A stretch of DNA of 64,000 nucleotides. Source: Nocardioides sp. SR21 (GTDB lineage: Bacteria; Actinomycetota; Actinomycetes; Propionibacteriales; Nocardioidaceae). This document shows, piece after piece, positions 1 through 7,476 of this stretch. The stretch is from assembly GCF_022761125.1 (NCBI RefSeq), contig NZ_JAKWJR010000005.1, positions 334,889-398,888 on the forward strand. Reading direction: 5' to 3'. Position numbers and translations under genes: made by a program. Positions within the stretch are counted from its first letter, which is position 1. Each line of letters begins with the position of its first letter. The notes beneath the pieces are model-generated. The model was not told where the DNA came from, did no database searches, and saw nothing but the letters and a program-made list of their open reading frames with translations.

Positions 1-326
1 ACGCGCTCGCCGCGCACGCCGAGGCCGAGCTCGGCATCGACCCCGACGACATCGCCAGCCCCTGGCACGCGGCCTGGGCCTCGATGCTGTCGTTCACGAT
101 CGGCGCCCTGCTCCCGCTGCTCACGATGACGCTCGGCGACTCGGGCTACCGACTCTGGCTGACGGTCCTGGCGGTCGTCGTAGCGCTCGGGTTCACCGGG
201 TTCGTCAGCGCCCGCCTCGGCTACGCCCGTCCGGGCCCGGCCGTTGCGCGCAACATCGTCGGCGGGCTGTTCGCCATGGCGGTCACCTACGGCATCGGAT
301 CCCTGCTGGGGACCCAGATCGGGTGA
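1..326 (+). CDS. VIT1/CCC1 family iron/manganese transporter, C-terminal part (5' end outside window)
   Basis: The frame is already open at base 3 and ends at TGA 324-326, so only the last 107 or so residues are seen. They hold three hydrophobic segments separated by short polar loops. The acidic stretch before the first one (AELGIDPDD) and the following LSFTIGALLPLL segment look like the vacuolar iron transporter (VIT1/CCC1) family, which exports or sequesters Fe2+ or Mn2+ across a membrane. The metal-binding N-terminal half is not visible, so substrate and start cannot be judged. The next gene starts 13 bases downstream on the same strand and may be co-transcribed. Confidence 0.75.
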   Translation, partial: ALAAHAEAELGIDPDDIASPWHAAWASMLSFTIGALLPLLTMTLGDSGYRLWLTVLAVVVALGFTGFVSARLGYARPGPAVARNIVGGLFAMAVTYGIGSLLGTQIG

Positions 327-339
327 GAGCGCGGCCCTG

Positions 340-1008
340 ATGCGCCTCTTCGTCGCCCTGGTCCCGCCTCCCGAGGCCGTCGAGCACCTCGACGCGTTCC
401 TCGACGTACGCCGGTCGGCGGGGCAGTTCCGCTGGGCGACGGCCGAGCAGTTCCACGTGACCCTGGCGTTCCTGGCCGACGTGGAGCAGCGCCGGCTCGA
501 CGACCTGGGTGAGCGCCTGGAGCGAGCGGCAGCGAAGCGGACCGCGTTCGAGACCGCGATCGCCGGGGGTGGTGCGTTTCCGAACGCCGCCCGCGCGCGG
601 GTGATCTGGGCGGGTCTCGACCTCGACGAGGGCGCTGGGTCTCGAGACGCCTCGCGCGCTCCGTCGCTTCGCTCCGACACGAGCCGACGCTCCTCAACCT
701 CCGCCGCTGATCGCGGTCCTCGCGAGCTCGGCCCGCGGCGGCTCGAGCTCGATCGGCTCGCCACCGGCTGCCGGGCCGCGGCCAACCGCGCCGGCGTACC
801 CGTCGACGGTCAGCGGTTCCGCCCGCACGTCACCGTCGCGCGGCTCGGGCACCCCGCCGAGGTGTCGAGCTGGGTCCGGCTGCTGGACGGGTACGCGGGT
901 CCGCGCTGGACCGCGGACCGGGTCACGCTCGTGGATTCCCACCTGGGGGAGGGGCCGCGCGGACGGCCGCGCTACGACCCGGTCGAGGAGTTCCCGCTGT
1001 CGGGCTGA
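340..1008 (+). CDS. thpR: RNA 2',3'-cyclic phosphodiesterase / 2'-5' RNA ligase family protein with in-frame repeat insertion
   Basis: 222 residues from ATG 340. This is a 2H phosphoesterase: the two HxTx motifs are HVTL near residue 39 and HVTV near residue 163. The family hydrolyses 2',3'-cyclic phosphate RNA ends and can ligate tRNA halves in vitro; the cellular role is unclear. Normal members have about 180-190 residues. The excess lies between the conserved VIWAGLD segment and the ELDRLA-like helix, where roughly 35 Arg/Ser-rich residues are encoded by a REP-like repeat (bases 636-705 and following). The frame is kept and both catalytic motifs remain, so the protein may still fold with a surface loop. 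The 3' end overlaps the convergent alarmone synthetase gene by 37 bases. Confidence 0.8.
   Translation: MRLFVALVPPPEAVEHLDAFLDVRRSAGQFRWATAEQFHVTLAFLADVEQRRLDDLGERLERAAAKRTAFETAIAGGGAFPNAARARVIWAGLDLDEGAGSRDASRAPSLRSDTSRRSSTSAADRGPRELGPRRLELDRLATGCRAAANRAGVPVDGQRFRPHVTVARLGHPAEVSSWVRLLDGYAGPRWTADRVTLVDSHLGEGPRGRPRYDPVEEFPLSG
636..705. repeat. REP-like repeat inserted inside the thpR reading frame
   Basis: The segment begins with GGTCTCGAGACG, is rich in CGCTTCGCTCC-type words, and ends near CTCCTCAACCTCCG. The same vocabulary (GGTCTCGA, CGAGACC, CTCGACC) occurs in the intergenic repeats near 24.0 kb, 27.8 kb and 51.77 kb. Here it lies inside a gene at a place where relatives should have only a short loop, and the net length change is a multiple of three. 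The exact borders are uncertain; the extra coding may reach about 741. Confidence 0.55.
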
Positions 1009-1733
1009 GCCCCGATCCGCCGCAGCGCGGCCAGCAGCGCCGCGTCCGGCGACTCGGTGGGCATCCCGTCGACGACGTCGGCCGGGAGCGGGTCGAGGCC
1101 GCGCACCTCCTCGTGCAGCCGCTCCATGTCGGAGTCGAGCGCGTACGCCGTCTCGGCCGCGTCGCGGAGACCCGCGAGGAGCTCGGCCGGGACCTCCCGC
1201 CGGTACTTGTAGTAGATCTTGTGCTCGAGGCTCGCCCAGAAGTCCATCGCGACCGTGCGGAACTGCACCTCGACCCCGACCGGCCTGGTGCCCTCGGACA
1301 GGAAGACCGGCACCTCGACGAGCGCGTGGAGGCTGCGGTAGCCGTTCGGCTTCGGCTCGATGATGTAGTCGCGCACCTCGACGATGCGGATGTCGGGCTG
1401 GTGGGCGAGCACGTCGAAGACCCGGTAGACGTCCGAGGTGAAGCTGCACACGACGCGGACGCCCGCGACGTCGACCACCCGTTGCCGGATCTCGTCGAAC
1501 GACGGGTGGTCGTCGAGGTCGAGTCCCTTGCGCTGGATCTTCTCGAGGAGGCTCTCCGGCGACTTCAGCCGCGACGTGACGCTCTCGATCGGGTTGTAGT
1601 CGTGCAGGTGCAGGAACTCGTCACGCAGGATGTTCAGCTTGGTGACCACCTCGTCCATGCCGAAGCGGTGCTCGAGCATGAAACGGCGGAAGTCCTCCTC
1701 GCTCGAGGCGCCGCTCTGCGGATGGGTGGTCAC
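972..1733 (-). CDS. Small alarmone synthetase (GTP pyrophosphokinase family, RelA/SpoT synthetase domain)
   Basis: 253 residues. A single RelA/SpoT synthetase domain is visible: RVVDVAGVRVVCSF, KPNGYRSLHALVEV and EVQFRTVAMDFWASLEHKIYYK carry the family's ppGpp-synthesis signature (Arg/Lys for ATP, the YRSLH loop, ExQxRT and the HK pair). There is no HD hydrolase domain and no TGS/ACT regulatory region, so this resembles YjbM/RelQ-type small synthetases that make (p)ppGpp from GTP or GDP and ATP in the cytosol. The C-terminal 50 residues are acidic and variable. It is transcribed away from pntAA, with only 55 bases between the two starts, and overlaps thpR convergently at its end. Confidence 0.88.
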   Translation of the reverse strand: MTTHPQSGASSEEDFRRFMLEHRFGMDEVVTKLNILRDEFLHLHDYNPIESVTSRLKSPESLLEKIQRKGLDLDDHPSFDEIRQRVVDVAGVRVVCSFTSDVYRVFDVLAHQPDIRIVEVRDYIIEPKPNGYRSLHALVEVPVFLSEGTRPVGVEVQFRTVAMDFWASLEHKIYYKYRREVPAELLAGLRDAAETAYALDSDMERLHEEVRGLDPLPADVVDGMPTESPDAALLAALRRIGAQPDSGNSSTGS

Positions 1734-1788
1734 TTCGCCACCCTACGAAGTCCCAGAAGTTGGCCCGGACTCGGCTAGGTTGCGACGG

Positions 1789-2925
1789 GTGAAGATCGCG
1801 GTAGCCAGGGAGACCAGGGACGGCGAGGCCCGGGTGGCGATGGTGCCCGAGCTGGTCGGCAAGCTGACCGGGCTGGGTTACGACGTCCTGGTCGAGCCCG
1901 GCGCGGGTGCGCACGCGCTGATCGCCGACGCCGACTACGAGTCCGCCGGCGCGACCGTCGACGCGGACGCCGTCGAGAAGGCCGACGTGCTGGTCTCGGT
2001 GCAGCCGCCGGGGACCGACGTCGTCCGCCGGCTGCGCAGCGGCGCCGCGACCGTCTCCTTCCTGCCGACCGGGCAGGAGCCCGAGATCGTCACCGCGCTC
2101 CGCGACGCCGGCGTGACGTCGTTCGCGATGGAGCTCGTCCCGCGCATCTCCCGCGCCCAGTCGATGGACGCGCTGTCCTCGCAGGCGCTGGTGTCCGGCT
2201 ACCGCTGCGCGATCGTCGCGGCCGGGATGCTGCGCCGCTTCTTCCCCCTGAACATGACCGCGGCGGGCACGGTTCCGCCGGCCGAGGTCGTGGTGCTCGG
2301 CGCCGGTGTCGCGGGACTGCAGGCGATCGCGACGGCGAAGCGGCTCGGCGCGGTCGTGAAGGCGTACGACGTGCGCGCCGCCGCGGCCGAGGAGATCCGC
2401 TCGATGGGCGCGCAGGCGATCGACCTCGAGCTCGACACCCTCGAGGGCGCGGGTGGCTACGCCCGCGAGATGACCGAGGAGCGGGCCGCGCTGCAGATGG
2501 AGCGGCTGACGCCGTACGTCGCGAACGCGGACGCGCTGATCACCACGGCGGCGGTCCCCGGCCGCCGGGCGCCGGTGCTGGTCACCAGCGCGATGGTCGA
2601 GCAGATGCGGCCCGGCTCGGTGGTGGTCGACCTGGCCGCGGAGAGCGGCGGCAACGTCGAGGGCGCGGTCGCCGGCGAGGTGGTGCGGATCGGCAACGCG
2701 CAGGTCTGGGGCGGGCGGAACGTGCCGTCGCAGATGCCCGGCCCCGCCTCGAAGCTGTACGCGCAGAACATCGTCAACATCGTCACGCTGATGACCAGCT
2801 CCACGGACGAGGGAGGCGCGTTCCTGCCGGACTTCGACGACGAGATCGTCGCGGGCTCGTGCGTGACCCACGACGGCGTCATCCGGCACGAGCCCACGCG
2901 AGCGGCCCTGGAAGGTGGCAACTGA
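1789..2925 (+). CDS. pntAA: NAD(P) transhydrogenase subunit alpha part 1 (NAD-binding domain I)
   Basis: 378 residues from GTG 1789; the longer upstream frame lacks family similarity, and MKIAVARET is the expected N-terminus. The Rossmann motif GAGVAGLQAIATAKRLG and the following acidic position (YDVR) bind NAD(H). The protein has no membrane segment, as expected for the split Rhodospirillum-type enzyme in which domain I is a separate polypeptide. The complex transfers hydride between NAD(H) and NADP(H), coupled to proton passage, and mainly supplies NADPH. Its stop overlaps the next start by one base (TGATG), so the three genes are translationally coupled. Confidence 0.95.
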   Translation: MKIAVARETRDGEARVAMVPELVGKLTGLGYDVLVEPGAGAHALIADADYESAGATVDADAVEKADVLVSVQPPGTDVVRRLRSGAATVSFLPTGQEPEIVTALRDAGVTSFAMELVPRISRAQSMDALSSQALVSGYRCAIVAAGMLRRFFPLNMTAAGTVPPAEVVVLGAGVAGLQAIATAKRLGAVVKAYDVRAAAAEEIRSMGAQAIDLELDTLEGAGGYAREMTEERAALQMERLTPYVANADALITTAAVPGRRAPVLVTSAMVEQMRPGSVVVDLAAESGGNVEGAVAGEVVRIGNAQVWGGRNVPSQMPGPASKLYAQNIVNIVTLMTSSTDEGGAFLPDFDDEIVAGSCVTHDGVIRHEPTRAALEGGN

Positions 2926-3236
2926 TGGACGAGGCAGTCGTCTGGCTGACGATCTTCATCCTGAGCGTGTTCGTCGGGATCGAGGTGATCTCGAAGGTGT
3001 CCTCGACGCTGCACACGCCGCTGATGTCGGGCGCGAACGCCATCCACGGCATCATCCTGCTCGGCGCCGTGCTCGTGACGGGCTCGACGGACAACGACGT
3101 CGCCCTCGTGGTCGGGCTGGTCGCGATCGTGCTGGCCGCGGTCAACATGGTCGGCGGCTTCGTGGTCACTGACCGGATGCTCCAGATGTTCGTGCGCAAG
3201 AAGAAGCCGGCGCCGACCTCGGGAGAGGGCGCCTGA
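2925..3236 (+). CDS. pntAB: NAD(P) transhydrogenase subunit alpha part 2 (membrane domain IIa)
   Basis: 103 residues beginning at ATG 2925, one base into the pntAA stop. Three or four hydrophobic helices fill most of the chain, with the conserved SxLHTPLMSGANAIHGIILLGA segment that helps form the proton path, and a basic tail (RKKKP). It is the small membrane half of the alpha subunit in three-gene transhydrogenases and works only together with PntAA and PntB. The stop overlaps the pntB start (TGATG at 3234-3238). Confidence 0.95.
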   Translation: MDEAVVWLTIFILSVFVGIEVISKVSSTLHTPLMSGANAIHGIILLGAVLVTGSTDNDVALVVGLVAIVLAAVNMVGGFVVTDRMLQMFVRKKKPAPTSGEGA

Positions 3237-4615
3237 TGCCGACCTGGGTGCAGCTGGTCAACCTGCTCTGCGCGATCTGCTTCGTCCTCGCGCTCAAGGG
3301 CCTCTCGGGTCCGAGGACCGCGCGCGCCGGCAACCTGCTCGGCGCTGCTGCCGCGGTCGTCGCCGTCGTGCTCCCGTTCATCTACCTCGACCTCGAGCAC
3401 GTGCCGCTGATCGTCGCCGCGATCGCGGTCGGCTCGGTCGGCGGTGTCATCGGCGCCCAGAAGGTGCAGATGACGCAGATGCCCCAGATGGTGGCGCTGT
3501 TCAACGGCGTCGGCGGCGGCGCGGCCGCGCTGGTGGCGCTGGTCGAGCTGCACGAGATGGTCCCGCACGCGGATGCCGTGAACTGGTTCGTGCTCGCCGC
3601 GACCGCCTTCACGATCGCGGTAGGCGCGGTGTCGTTCGCCGGCTCGATCGTCACCTTCGCCAAGCTCCAGGAGCTGATGACGTCGCGGCCGGTGATCTTC
3701 CCGGGCCTGCCGATCGTGTTCGGCGCCTCCGGGATCGCCGCGATCGTGCTCGGGGTGCTGACGGTGACCCAGCCGGCCGTGTGGATCGGCATCGCGCTCG
3801 CGCTGCTCGGCCTGCTGGTCGGTGTGCTGCTGGTGCTCCCCGTCGGCGGCGCCGACGTGCCGATCGTGATCTCGCTGCTCAACGCGTTCACCGGCCTGAC
3901 CGTCGCCGCCGGCGGCTACGTGCTGTCGAACGTGGTGCTGCTGGTGGCCGGCACCCTGGTCGGCGCGTCCGGCACGTACCTCACGCTGCTGATGGCCAAG
4001 GCGATGGGCCGCTCGGTCGCGAACATCCTCTTCGGCGCGCTCAAGGGCGGCTCGACGCTCGGCGCCGGCGAGGCGTCGGACCGGCCGGTGCGCAGCGCGG
4101 GTCCCGAGGACGTCGCGATCCTGCTCGGGTACGCCGAGCGCGTCATCATCGTCCCCGGCTACGGCCTGGCCGTGGCCCAGGCCCAGCACACCCTGCGCGA
4201 GCTGGTCGACGTACTCAGCGCGCGCGGGACGCAGGTCGACTACGCGATCCACCCGGTCGCCGGCCGGATGCCTGGACACATGAACGTGCTGCTCGCCGAG
4301 GCGCAGGTGCCGTACGAGCAGCTGGTCGAGATGGACGACATCAACGGCGACTTCAAGCACACCGACGTCGTGCTGGTCGTCGGCGCCAACGACGTCGTGA
4401 ACCCGGCCGCGAAGACCACGCCCGGCGCCCCGATCTACGGCATGCCGATCCTCGACGCCGACGAGGCGAAGCAGATCGTGTTCATGAAGCGCTCGATGCG
4501 CCCCGGCTTCGCGGGCATCGAGAACGAGCTGCTCTTCGACCCCAAGACCACGCTGCTGTTCGGCGACGCGAAGGACTCGCTCGGCAAGCTGCTGAACGCG
4601 GTCAAGGCCCTGTGA
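3236..4615 (+). CDS. pntB: NAD(P) transhydrogenase subunit beta
   Basis: 459 residues. The N-terminal 270 or so residues are about nine membrane helices (domain IIb). The C-terminal domain III binds NADP(H), with the VIIVPGYGLAVAQAQH dinucleotide loop, the GRMPGHMNVLLAEA segment, and VVGANDVVNPAA further on. Length and motif order are typical of the family. It completes a pntAA-pntAB-pntB operon with one-base overlaps. No regulator is evident. Confidence 0.96.
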   Translation: MPTWVQLVNLLCAICFVLALKGLSGPRTARAGNLLGAAAAVVAVVLPFIYLDLEHVPLIVAAIAVGSVGGVIGAQKVQMTQMPQMVALFNGVGGGAAALVALVELHEMVPHADAVNWFVLAATAFTIAVGAVSFAGSIVTFAKLQELMTSRPVIFPGLPIVFGASGIAAIVLGVLTVTQPAVWIGIALALLGLLVGVLLVLPVGGADVPIVISLLNAFTGLTVAAGGYVLSNVVLLVAGTLVGASGTYLTLLMAKAMGRSVANILFGALKGGSTLGAGEASDRPVRSAGPEDVAILLGYAERVIIVPGYGLAVAQAQHTLRELVDVLSARGTQVDYAIHPVAGRMPGHMNVLLAEAQVPYEQLVEMDDINGDFKHTDVVLVVGANDVVNPAAKTTPGAPIYGMPILDADEAKQIVFMKRSMRPGFAGIENELLFDPKTTLLFGDAKDSLGKLLNAVKAL

Positions 4616-4644
4616 CGTCTGAGCCCCTCTGTCGTTGGAGGGGC

Positions 4645-4821
4645 ATGACGGACGATGAGGACGACCGCCTCGGCCGCCCCGACGGGCACCGCTACGACGC
4701 CCCCGAGTCGGACGAGACCCGGGTCAGCAAGGAGTGGGTCTACGGCGCACTCGGCCTGCTGGTCGTGGTGCTGATGGTGCTGATCGCCACCGGGAAGGTG
4801 CAGATCTTCCCGGGTGGGTGA
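4645..4821 (+). CDS. Small single-pass membrane protein, unknown function
   Basis: 58 residues: an acidic, charged N-terminal 30 residues followed by one hydrophobic segment (WVYGALGLLVVVLMVLIATG) and a short tail. I do not recognise a family. A GGAGGGG sequence lies 1-7 bases before the ATG, and it forms the right arm of a small hairpin with CCCCTC at 4624-4629, so the ribosome site may be partly masked after pntB. It may be a downstream member of the pnt operon, or the hairpin may act as a weak terminator. Confidence 0.6.
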   Translation: MTDDEDDRLGRPDGHRYDAPESDETRVSKEWVYGALGLLVVVLMVLIATGKVQIFPGG

Positions 4822-4828
4822 TCCGCGC

Positions 4829-4925
4829 TGTCGGAATCCCCGGTCGACCGGGGATTCCCTCGCTTGACGGCCGTTGCAACGGCCTACAGGTGACAGTTTC
4901 CCCGGTCGACCGGGGATTCCTGTGA
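4829..4925. repeat. Three-palindrome dispersed element, copy 1
   Basis: About 97 bases between two convergent genes. It contains three perfect palindromes: 4833-4858 (26 bases, centred on GTCGAC and flanked by GGAATCCCCG arms), 4869-4884 (GGCCGTTGCAACGGCC) and 4899-4916 (TCCCCGGTCGACCGGGGA). A second copy with the same order lies at 45758-45854. The palindromes are loopless at DNA level, so they suit a dimeric DNA-binding protein as well as RNA hairpins. Here the element could also act as a bidirectional terminator for the small membrane protein gene and upp. Confidence 0.8.
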
Positions 4926-4935
4926 CGCGTGGGAC

Positions 4936-5577
4936 TCAGCCCACCACGCCGTACAACCGGTCCCCGGCGTCGCCGAGGCCGGGGACGATGTAGCCCTTCT
5001 CGTTGAGCTTCTCGTCGAGGGCGGCGGTGACGACGGTGACGGGGACGTCGAGCCCCTCGAGCTCCTGCTCCAGGCGCGCGCAGCCCTCGGGGGCGGCGAG
5101 CAGGCAGATCGCGGTGATGTGGTCGGCGCCCCGGTCGGTGAGGAACTTGATCGCCGCGGCGAGGGTGCCGCCGGTCGCGAGCATCGGGTCGAGCACGTAG
5201 CACTGGCGGCCGGACAGGTCCTCGGGCAGGCGCTCGGCGTACGTCGACGCCTCGAGGGTCTCCTCGTTGCGGATCATGCCGAGGAAGCCGACCTCCGCGG
5301 TCGGCAGCAGCCGCATCATCCCGTCGAGCATGCCGAGGCCGGCGCGCAGGATCGGGACCACGAGCGGGCGGGGCGTGGCCAGCGTGGTGCCGGTCATCGG
5401 GGACACCGGCGTCACGATCTCGTGGGCGGTGACGCGGACGTCGCGCGTCGCCTCGTAGGCCAGCAGCGTGACCAGCTCGTCGGCCAGCCGGCGGAACGTC
5501 GGCGAGTCGGTGTTCTCGTCGCGGAGGTGGGTCAGCTTGTGGGCAACGAGCGGGTGGTCGACGACGTGCGTGCGCAT
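4936..5577 (-). CDS. upp: Uracil phosphoribosyltransferase
   Basis: 213 residues, usual size. The PRPP-binding loop [16 protein letters not shown], the [13 protein letters not shown] segment and the C-terminal [10 protein letters not shown] uracil loop are all present. The enzyme salvages uracil with PRPP to give UMP in the cytosol. It stands alone, transcribed away from the tadA pair, with a 117-base divergent spacer. Its 3' end faces the three-palindrome repeat. Confidence 0.97.
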   Translation of the reverse strand: MRTHVVDHPLVAHKLTHLRDENTDSPTFRRLADELVTLLAYEATRDVRVTAHEIVTPVSPMTGTTLATPRPLVVPILRAGLGMLDGMMRLLPTAEVGFLGMIRNEETLEASTYAERLPEDLSGRQCYVLDPMLATGGTLAAAIKFLTDRGADHITAICLLAAPEGCARLEQELEGLDVPVTVVTAALDEKLNEKGYIVPGLGDAGDRLYGVVG

Positions 5578-5694
5578 GGTCGAACCCTAGGGCACGCACG
5601 ACCCACTCGCGCAGCCGCAAAGGGGTTGGCCCCGCACCGCTCGTCTGACACTCTGGAGGACGGGCGAGAGGCGAGCGAGGACAGGAGGACCGAC

Positions 5695-6180
5695 ATGAGC
5701 GACCAGCTGGACGGAGTCGACTTCGCACTGGCCGCCTACCGCGAGGAAGGTGTGTGGACGGTCCAGGAGCTCGTCCACGACGTGCTCGAGGACGTCGACA
5801 AGCTGTCGCACGCGCTGCGCCGGTTCCCCGGCGACGGCGGCGCGGTCGGGCTGGTGGCGATGGACGAGGACTTCTTCGTGATCGTCCGTGTGGCCGGTCC
5901 GACGACCCGGGTGCTGCTCTCCGACATCACCGCGGCCGACGAGTGGGAGCTCGCCAGCTCCGCCGTCGAGTTCCTCGGCCTGCCGCCGCCCGAGGACGAG
6001 GACGACCAGGCCCCGGCCGGCGACCTCGACCTGCTCGGCGACCTCGGCATGCACGCGATGGACATGGGCGTGCTGCTCGACGACTTCGACCTCTACCCCG
6101 ACGAGATGCTCTCGGACGTCGCGCGGCGGCTCGGCTTCGGCGAGCTCTTCGACGACGCGGTCGGCCTGACCTCTGCGTGA
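5695..6180 (+). CDS. tRNA adenosine deaminase-associated protein
   Basis: 161 residues starting at ATG 5695, with AGGAGG 7 bases upstream (5683-5688). The protein is acidic, with a conserved N-terminal FALAAYREEGVWTVQEL and an Asp/Glu-rich centre. Proteins of this type are known mostly from Actinobacteria and almost always sit next to tadA; their role is not established. Its stop overlaps the tadA GTG start (GTGA), implying coupled translation and a partnership with TadA. Confidence 0.85.
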   Translation: MSDQLDGVDFALAAYREEGVWTVQELVHDVLEDVDKLSHALRRFPGDGGAVGLVAMDEDFFVIVRVAGPTTRVLLSDITAADEWELASSAVEFLGLPPPEDEDDQAPAGDLDLLGDLGMHAMDMGVLLDDFDLYPDEMLSDVARRLGFGELFDDAVGLTSA

Positions 6181-6644
6181 ACAGGCAGGCCTGGGAGGCG
6201 GCGATGCTGGCCGCCCTCGACGAAGCGCGGTCTGCCCTTGCGACGGGCGACGTCCCCATCGGCGCCGTCGTCATCGGCCCGGACGGTAGGACCGTCGGCC
6301 GCGGGCGCAACGTCCGCGAGGCCGAGCACGACCCCACCGGCCACGCGGAGGTGGTCGCGCTGCGCGAGGCCGCCCGCGCGCGCGGCGAGTGGCGCCTCGA
6401 GGGCCACACGCTGGTGGTCACGCTCGAGCCGTGCACGATGTGCGCCGGCGCCGCCGTGCTCAGCCGGGTCGACCGCGTGGTGTTCGGCGCGTACGACGAG
6501 AAGGCGGGCGCGGTGGGCAGCCTGTGGGACGTGGTCCGCGACCGGCGGCTCAACCACCGGCCGGAGGTGCTCGCCGGTGTCCTCGCCGACGAGTCGACGA
6601 CGCTGCTCGAGGCCTTCTTCGCCGAGCACCGCGGCACGCCCTAG
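6177..6644 (+). CDS. tadA: tRNA-specific adenosine deaminase
   Basis: 155 residues from GTG 6177, which overlaps the preceding stop by four bases. Zinc and catalytic motifs of the cytidine deaminase fold are present: HAEVVAL and EPCTMCAGA (His, Glu, two Cys). The enzyme converts the A34 wobble base of tRNA-Arg(ACG) to inosine. Length is normal. The C-terminal LLEAFFAEHR helix is typical of bacterial TadA rather than of free-base deaminases. Confidence 0.95.
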   Translation: MNRQAWEAAMLAALDEARSALATGDVPIGAVVIGPDGRTVGRGRNVREAEHDPTGHAEVVALREAARARGEWRLEGHTLVVTLEPCTMCAGAAVLSRVDRVVFGAYDEKAGAVGSLWDVVRDRRLNHRPEVLAGVLADESTTLLEAFFAEHRGTP

Positions 6645-6656
6645 TACGGTTCCCCC

Positions 6657-6800
6657 ATGAACGAGACCGTCGCGCTGATCGTGGCCTGCGCGGTCGCCGT
6701 CGTGCTGATGGCGGGCCTGGCGTACTGGGGCCTGCGTGCGATGGGGATGAACTCGGACTATCAGGGTCGCGTCGACGACGCCGACGACGACCTGGAGTAG
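6657..6800 (+). CDS. Putative 47-residue single-pass membrane protein
   Basis: An open frame from ATG 6657 to TAG 6798-6800, 12 bases after tadA. It has a hydrophobic segment of about 20 residues near the N-terminus (ALIVACAVAVVLMAGLAYWG) and a very acidic C-terminus (DDADDDLE). Hydrophobic-then-acidic composition argues for a real small membrane protein. Its last 40 bases overlap the 3' end of the opposite-strand gene, which weakens the call. No family recognised. Confidence 0.5.
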   Translation: MNETVALIVACAVAVVLMAGLAYWGLRAMGMNSDYQGRVDDADDDLE

Positions 6801-7435
6801 CTCAGCTCGACCTCCGGCGTACGACGCGTCGCCGTCTCGATCCCCGTGACCAGCAGGTCGCGCAGCCGGGCGTCCGGGTCGGCCGACGCACCGGTCGCGA
6901 TGCCCAGCACCGAGCACCGGATCATCGTCGGCGCGGTGTTGCGGCGGAACTGGGCGGACGTGATCGGGCCTGGCGTCAGGAACGTGCGCGACCACGCCAC
7001 GGCCATCGGCACGTCGGCGAGCGCCTGACGCATCGCATCGACACCGTGTACCTGGTCCGGGCCGAGCTCGACGGCGAGCTCCTCGCAGCGGATGAGCCCG
7101 GAAGCCAGTGCACGCTGGCGTTCCTCGGGTACGTCGAGGATCGCCTCGACCGCGACGGCCGCGACCAGCGACACCTCCCAGCCGAGCCCGTCGCCCTGCA
7201 CGCCGACGACCGACGGGATGTGCTCGACGAGGCCCCGTCGCCCGTGGTCGCTGGTGCTGTCGTTGACCAGCCGGGCCAGCCCGGCCAGCAGCGGGTGGGT
7301 GCACTGCGGCTGGTCGCTCCACTTCTCGCCGGCCAGCACCGACGCCATCTCCATGAAGCACGCGCCCGAGCGCGGGGTTCGGTGCTTGCCGCGGGCGAGC
7401 ACCGGGAGGCCGTCAGGAACCACGTTTTTGGCCAT
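6761..7435 (-). CDS. Conserved hypothetical protein
   Basis: 224 residues, starting MAKNVVPDGLPVLARGKH. I recognise no domain with certainty. Conserved-looking features are RTPRSGACFMEMASVLAGEKWSD, a TGASADPDARL loop and several helices rich in Ala/Leu with scattered Cys. It is cytosolic by appearance, with no signal or membrane segment. The last 13 or so Ser/Arg-rich residues overlap the small membrane ORF on the other strand and may not be conserved. Expression would be monocistronic. Confidence 0.65.
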   Translation of the reverse strand: MAKNVVPDGLPVLARGKHRTPRSGACFMEMASVLAGEKWSDQPQCTHPLLAGLARLVNDSTSDHGRRGLVEHIPSVVGVQGDGLGWEVSLVAAVAVEAILDVPEERQRALASGLIRCEELAVELGPDQVHGVDAMRQALADVPMAVAWSRTFLTPGPITSAQFRRNTAPTMIRCSVLGIATGASADPDARLRDLLVTGIETATRRTPEVELSYSRSSSASSTRP

Positions 7436-7476
7436 ACCTCACGATCCGCCTGCACCGGCGCCCGCGCAAGGGGGTA

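Noticed and set aside
340..1008. thpR as a pseudogene
   Set aside because: The inserted sequence keeps the frame and both HxTx motifs, so there is no direct sign of inactivation.
2879..4360. About 490-codon minus-strand frame opposite pntB
   Set aside because: Mirror of the pntB codon pattern, no recognisable motif, and it crosses three real genes.
4829..4925. Simple bidirectional terminator
   Set aside because: Three loopless palindromes and a second copy in a non-convergent location (45758-45854) argue for a specific element, although it may also terminate.
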